Both the position numbers and the translations under genes were made by a program. Below the pieces are notes generated by a model that saw nothing but the letters and a program-made list of their open reading frames with translations, was not told where the DNA came from and did not search any database. Positions 54,152 to 55,873 of a DNA stretch of 55,873 bases are shown piece by piece (position 1 is the stretch's first letter; each line of letters begins with the position of its first letter). The stretch spans positions 15,000 to 70,872 of the forward strand of contig SUTR01000006.1 in assembly GCA_015062825.1 (NCBI GenBank), written 5' to 3'. This DNA comes from Methanosphaera stadtmanae. GTDB taxonomy: Archaea > Methanobacteriota > Methanobacteria > Methanobacteriales > Methanobacteriaceae.

Positions 54152-55093
54152 TTATTTAATGTAAAATAACTGTTCATCAGTAAAGTCATTGTTTAATATA
54201 CCTAAATCTTTTTCAACGTTAATGAAATCATGTATATCCTGTTTATATGTATCATTTAAGTCAGTTACCCATTTCATTTCACTTAATACATTTTTTTCAA
54301 TGTTAGGATCTACCACAACAGAATCCGGTAAGTACTGTACACATCCTTCTGGATCAGATATTAATTTCTGTGTTGCCTCTTTATGAATATCCACTATTTT
54401 ACTTACTTTATCAGGATGATCTTTGATGAACTTATCACTTACAGCCACTACACAACATGGATGATCAGGGTATATTTCACCAGATTTTTTAACTAGTGAA
54501 GCGTTGTTTAATTCTGTTGCTATTGATACAAATGGTTCGTGTGTTATAGCAGCATCAAGACTGCCTGTTTTAATTGCATCATTAATTGAAGATAGTTTCA
54601 TACTAGGTATTTCTAAATCACTTGTACTTAAACCATTTTTCTTAAGATCATATTTTAATAACATGTTTTGAATTGATGCTTCTCCAGGAATTCCGACTTT
54701 TTTACCTTTTAAGTCAGCGGTTGTTTTAATATTGCTGTTAGAAGCTATTATTCCACTACCTTCTCTTTGAGCTCCTGCAACAACTTTTACCGGCACTCCT
54801 TTTGATATTGAAGATAATACAGGAGTGATTCCAACATATCCTACATCAATATCTCCACTAGCCATTGCACTCATCAAGTCTCCACCATTATTATATTCAT
54901 GTAATTCAACTTTTATTCCTGCATTACTATACATGCCTGTAGCATTTGCAACAAATAATGCTGCATCATGGTCTGATGGCAAATATCCTATGTGGACTAC
55001 ATCATCATTTCCACCAAAAGCACCATAAGCTATTATTGCTGCTATGATTACTACTGCAACTGCTGCAATAGCAATATATTTCTTGTCAACCAT
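54152..55093 (-). CDS. ABC importer solute-binding protein (NMT1/SsuA-like)
   Basis: The 313-residue protein is exported and membrane-anchored: residues 5-27 are a hydrophobic segment (IAIAAVAVVIIAAIIAYGAF), and no lipobox Cys is seen, so it probably stays as an N-terminal anchor. The rest is a type II periplasmic binding fold: VHIGYLPSDHDAALFVANATG, then GDIDVGYVGITPVLSSISKGVPVKVVAG, DLKGKKVGIPGEAS and SLDAAITHEPF. These are typical of nitrate/sulfonate/taurine/thiamine-precursor binding proteins. Which solute is bound cannot be told. AGGAGCTG lies upstream of the ATG. It is the first gene of the importer unit (149-base gap to the permease). Confidence 0.92.
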   Translation of the reverse strand: MVDKKYIAIAAVAVVIIAAIIAYGAFGGNDDVVHIGYLPSDHDAALFVANATGMYSNAGIKVELHEYNNGGDLMSAMASGDIDVGYVGITPVLSSISKGVPVKVVAGAQREGSGIIASNSNIKTTADLKGKKVGIPGEASIQNMLLKYDLKKNGLSTSDLEIPSMKLSSINDAIKTGSLDAAITHEPFVSIATELNNASLVKKSGEIYPDHPCCVVAVSDKFIKDHPDKVSKIVDIHKEATQKLISDPEGCVQYLPDSVVVDPNIEKNVLSEMKWVTDLNDTYKQDIHDFINVEKDLGILNNDFTDEQLFYIK

Positions 55094-55798
55094 AATTATT
55101 ACAGCTCCTTTTTTTAATTTAATATTTTATATTTATGTATTTAATATACTTAATATAGTTTATTTTTTTATTAAATGTTTTAAATCTATCATTTAAACAA
55201 TATCTTAAAAAATATAGATACATATTAGAGAGACTATTTTCTTGTATAAGTCATGTTCTTGATTAGATTATATTTTCTGTGGTATTTTGATATCTAATTT
55301 AAAATTATCTATTTTTAATTAATTTATTAAATTTTAGATTATGAATAGTTTAAATGAATGATTTTTTTTTAAAAACATGATATAATTTAAAATATCCAAT
55401 ATTCAAAGTATCTGCTAATTATATAACAATGCATTATGAGTAAAAAAATCAACCATTTTTCAAGCGAACTTTCGGTTGTAATCAAATTATGATATATTAA
55501 AATATTAAATGTATTGTTATCATGTTTTTAATTACTTTAAGTCTAACCTGTTGTTAGATTATAATAACCTATGTGTCAAAGGCTGTCAAAAAATAGTATT
55601 TTTATAAGATCGCTTTATGAGGGTAAAACGGTTATATTTACAAAGTAATTAACAAATTAGCAATTAATATACTTAAACTTATTATGATACTATGACAGAG
55701 AAGGAAACTATTATTTCCATAAAATTTCATACAAGATAACATTGTGATATAACATTGTTATCTAAGTATAGATTATTAAAAAGTAGTATATAAATATT
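55094..55798. other. Intergenic region, 705 bp, short repeats only
   Basis: No convincing gene is present on either strand. It contains a small inverted repeat TCTAAC-CTGTT-GTTAGA (55542-55558) and, near the insertion sequence, AGATAACA/TGTTATCT arms (55734-55763) enclosing two copies of ATAACATTGT. The promoter of the importer operon should lie in its left part. The rest is AT-rich sequence without recognisable content. Confidence 0.5.
55734..55763. repeat. Inverted repeat with internal direct repeats
   Basis: AGATAACA (55734-55741) and TGTTATCT (55756-55763) are exact inverted copies; inside, ATAACATTGT occurs at 55736-55745 and again at 55749-55758 (13-base period). The element lies 35 bases before the second insertion sequence copy. 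Function is unknown. Confidence 0.45.
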
Positions 55799-55873
55799 TT
55801 AGGGTTCTAGAAAATGAACTTATTTTTGAGGTCATATATCCTTTATTTTTATTATTTGAATACTTTATAATTA
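55799..55873 (+). mobile_element. Second copy of the insertion sequence, 5' end only
   Basis: TTAGGGTTCTAGAAAA at 55799 and the following bases match, with about six differences in 75, the reverse complement of the right end of the element at 20028-21282 (the end that precedes the transposase gene). The transposase of this copy would therefore be on the plus strand, beyond the window, and the two copies are in opposite orientation. Whether this copy is intact cannot be seen. Confidence 0.85.

Noticed and set aside
55436-55492. 18-codon frame MSKKINHFSSELSVVIKL
   Set aside because: No ribosome binding site and nothing comparable nearby; chance frames of this size are common.

Overview
This is an AT-rich archaeal chromosome segment, best matched to the genus Methanosphaera or a very close gut member of the Methanobacteriales. 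The evidence is sn-glycerol-1-phosphate dehydrogenase (archaeal lipid backbone), an Alba chromatin protein, the short archaeal form of adenylosuccinate synthetase, an AqpM-like aquaporin, cobalamin-pathway cobM, two very large Asn/Thr-rich adhesin-like secreted proteins with parallel beta-helix repeats, and a choloylglycine (bile salt) hydrolase. Genus assignment is inference, since no rRNA lies in the window. Typical features are archaeal TATA boxes (TTTAAATA), GGAGGTGA-type ribosome binding sites and T-rich gene ends.

Layout. 1-3.2 kb: end of an ImmA/IrrE-type protein overlapping a DUF4411 PIN-like gene, a bile salt hydrolase and a decayed membrane-anchored protein gene. 3.2-8.4 kb: transposase relic, an adhesin fused to a papain-type protease, and a small anchored protein. 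8.4-13.5 kb: SWIM/SNF2 helicase, a 30-residue membrane microprotein and a six-span membrane protein. 13.8-18.3 kb: heterodimeric ABC exporter followed by a tautomerase and a nitroreductase. 18.3-23.2 kb: tail-anchored protein, 3-hydroxyacyl-CoA dehydrogenase, a degenerate insertion sequence with intact ends, TrpB2-type tryptophan synthase beta and a small membrane protein. 23.5-28.1 kb: ADP-ribosylglycohydrolase, Alba with an N-terminal extension, TatD nuclease, ArsR regulator and a zinc-ribbon zincin. 28.1-32.8 kb: a five-gene minus-strand operon (RHH/coiled-coil protein, hexapeptide acetyltransferase, two Fe-S aldo/keto reductases, zinc-ribbon protein). 33.0-36.8 kb: second adhesin behind a palindromic promoter element, and an ABM monooxygenase.

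36.9-42.2 kb: MscS channel, U32/RlhA-like protein, GNAT-like protein and purA. 42.3-47.5 kb: cobM, glycosyltransferase, two sugar-nucleotide epimerase/dehydratases (surface glycan functions) and endonuclease IV. 47.7-50.2 kb: four-gene operon egsA-UPF0179-rpiA-csoR-like. 50.2-52.4 kb: aquaporin with an elaborate upstream region, tRNA-Ala(TGC) and a hypothetical gene. 52.4-55.1 kb: a complete nitrate/sulfonate-type ABC importer. 55.8 kb to the end: start of a second copy of the insertion sequence, inverted relative to the first.

The strongest leads for new biology are: a 16-residue N-terminal motif (LSFTQ-x-LRE-x-GF) shared by a tail-anchored membrane protein and the Alba protein; a perfect 23-bp palindrome at the predicted transcription start of an adhesin; the 30-residue membrane microprotein; the ArsR/zinc-ribbon zincin pair; and the Fe-S aldo/keto reductase operon. 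All functional statements come from reading motifs by eye; no database search was run.
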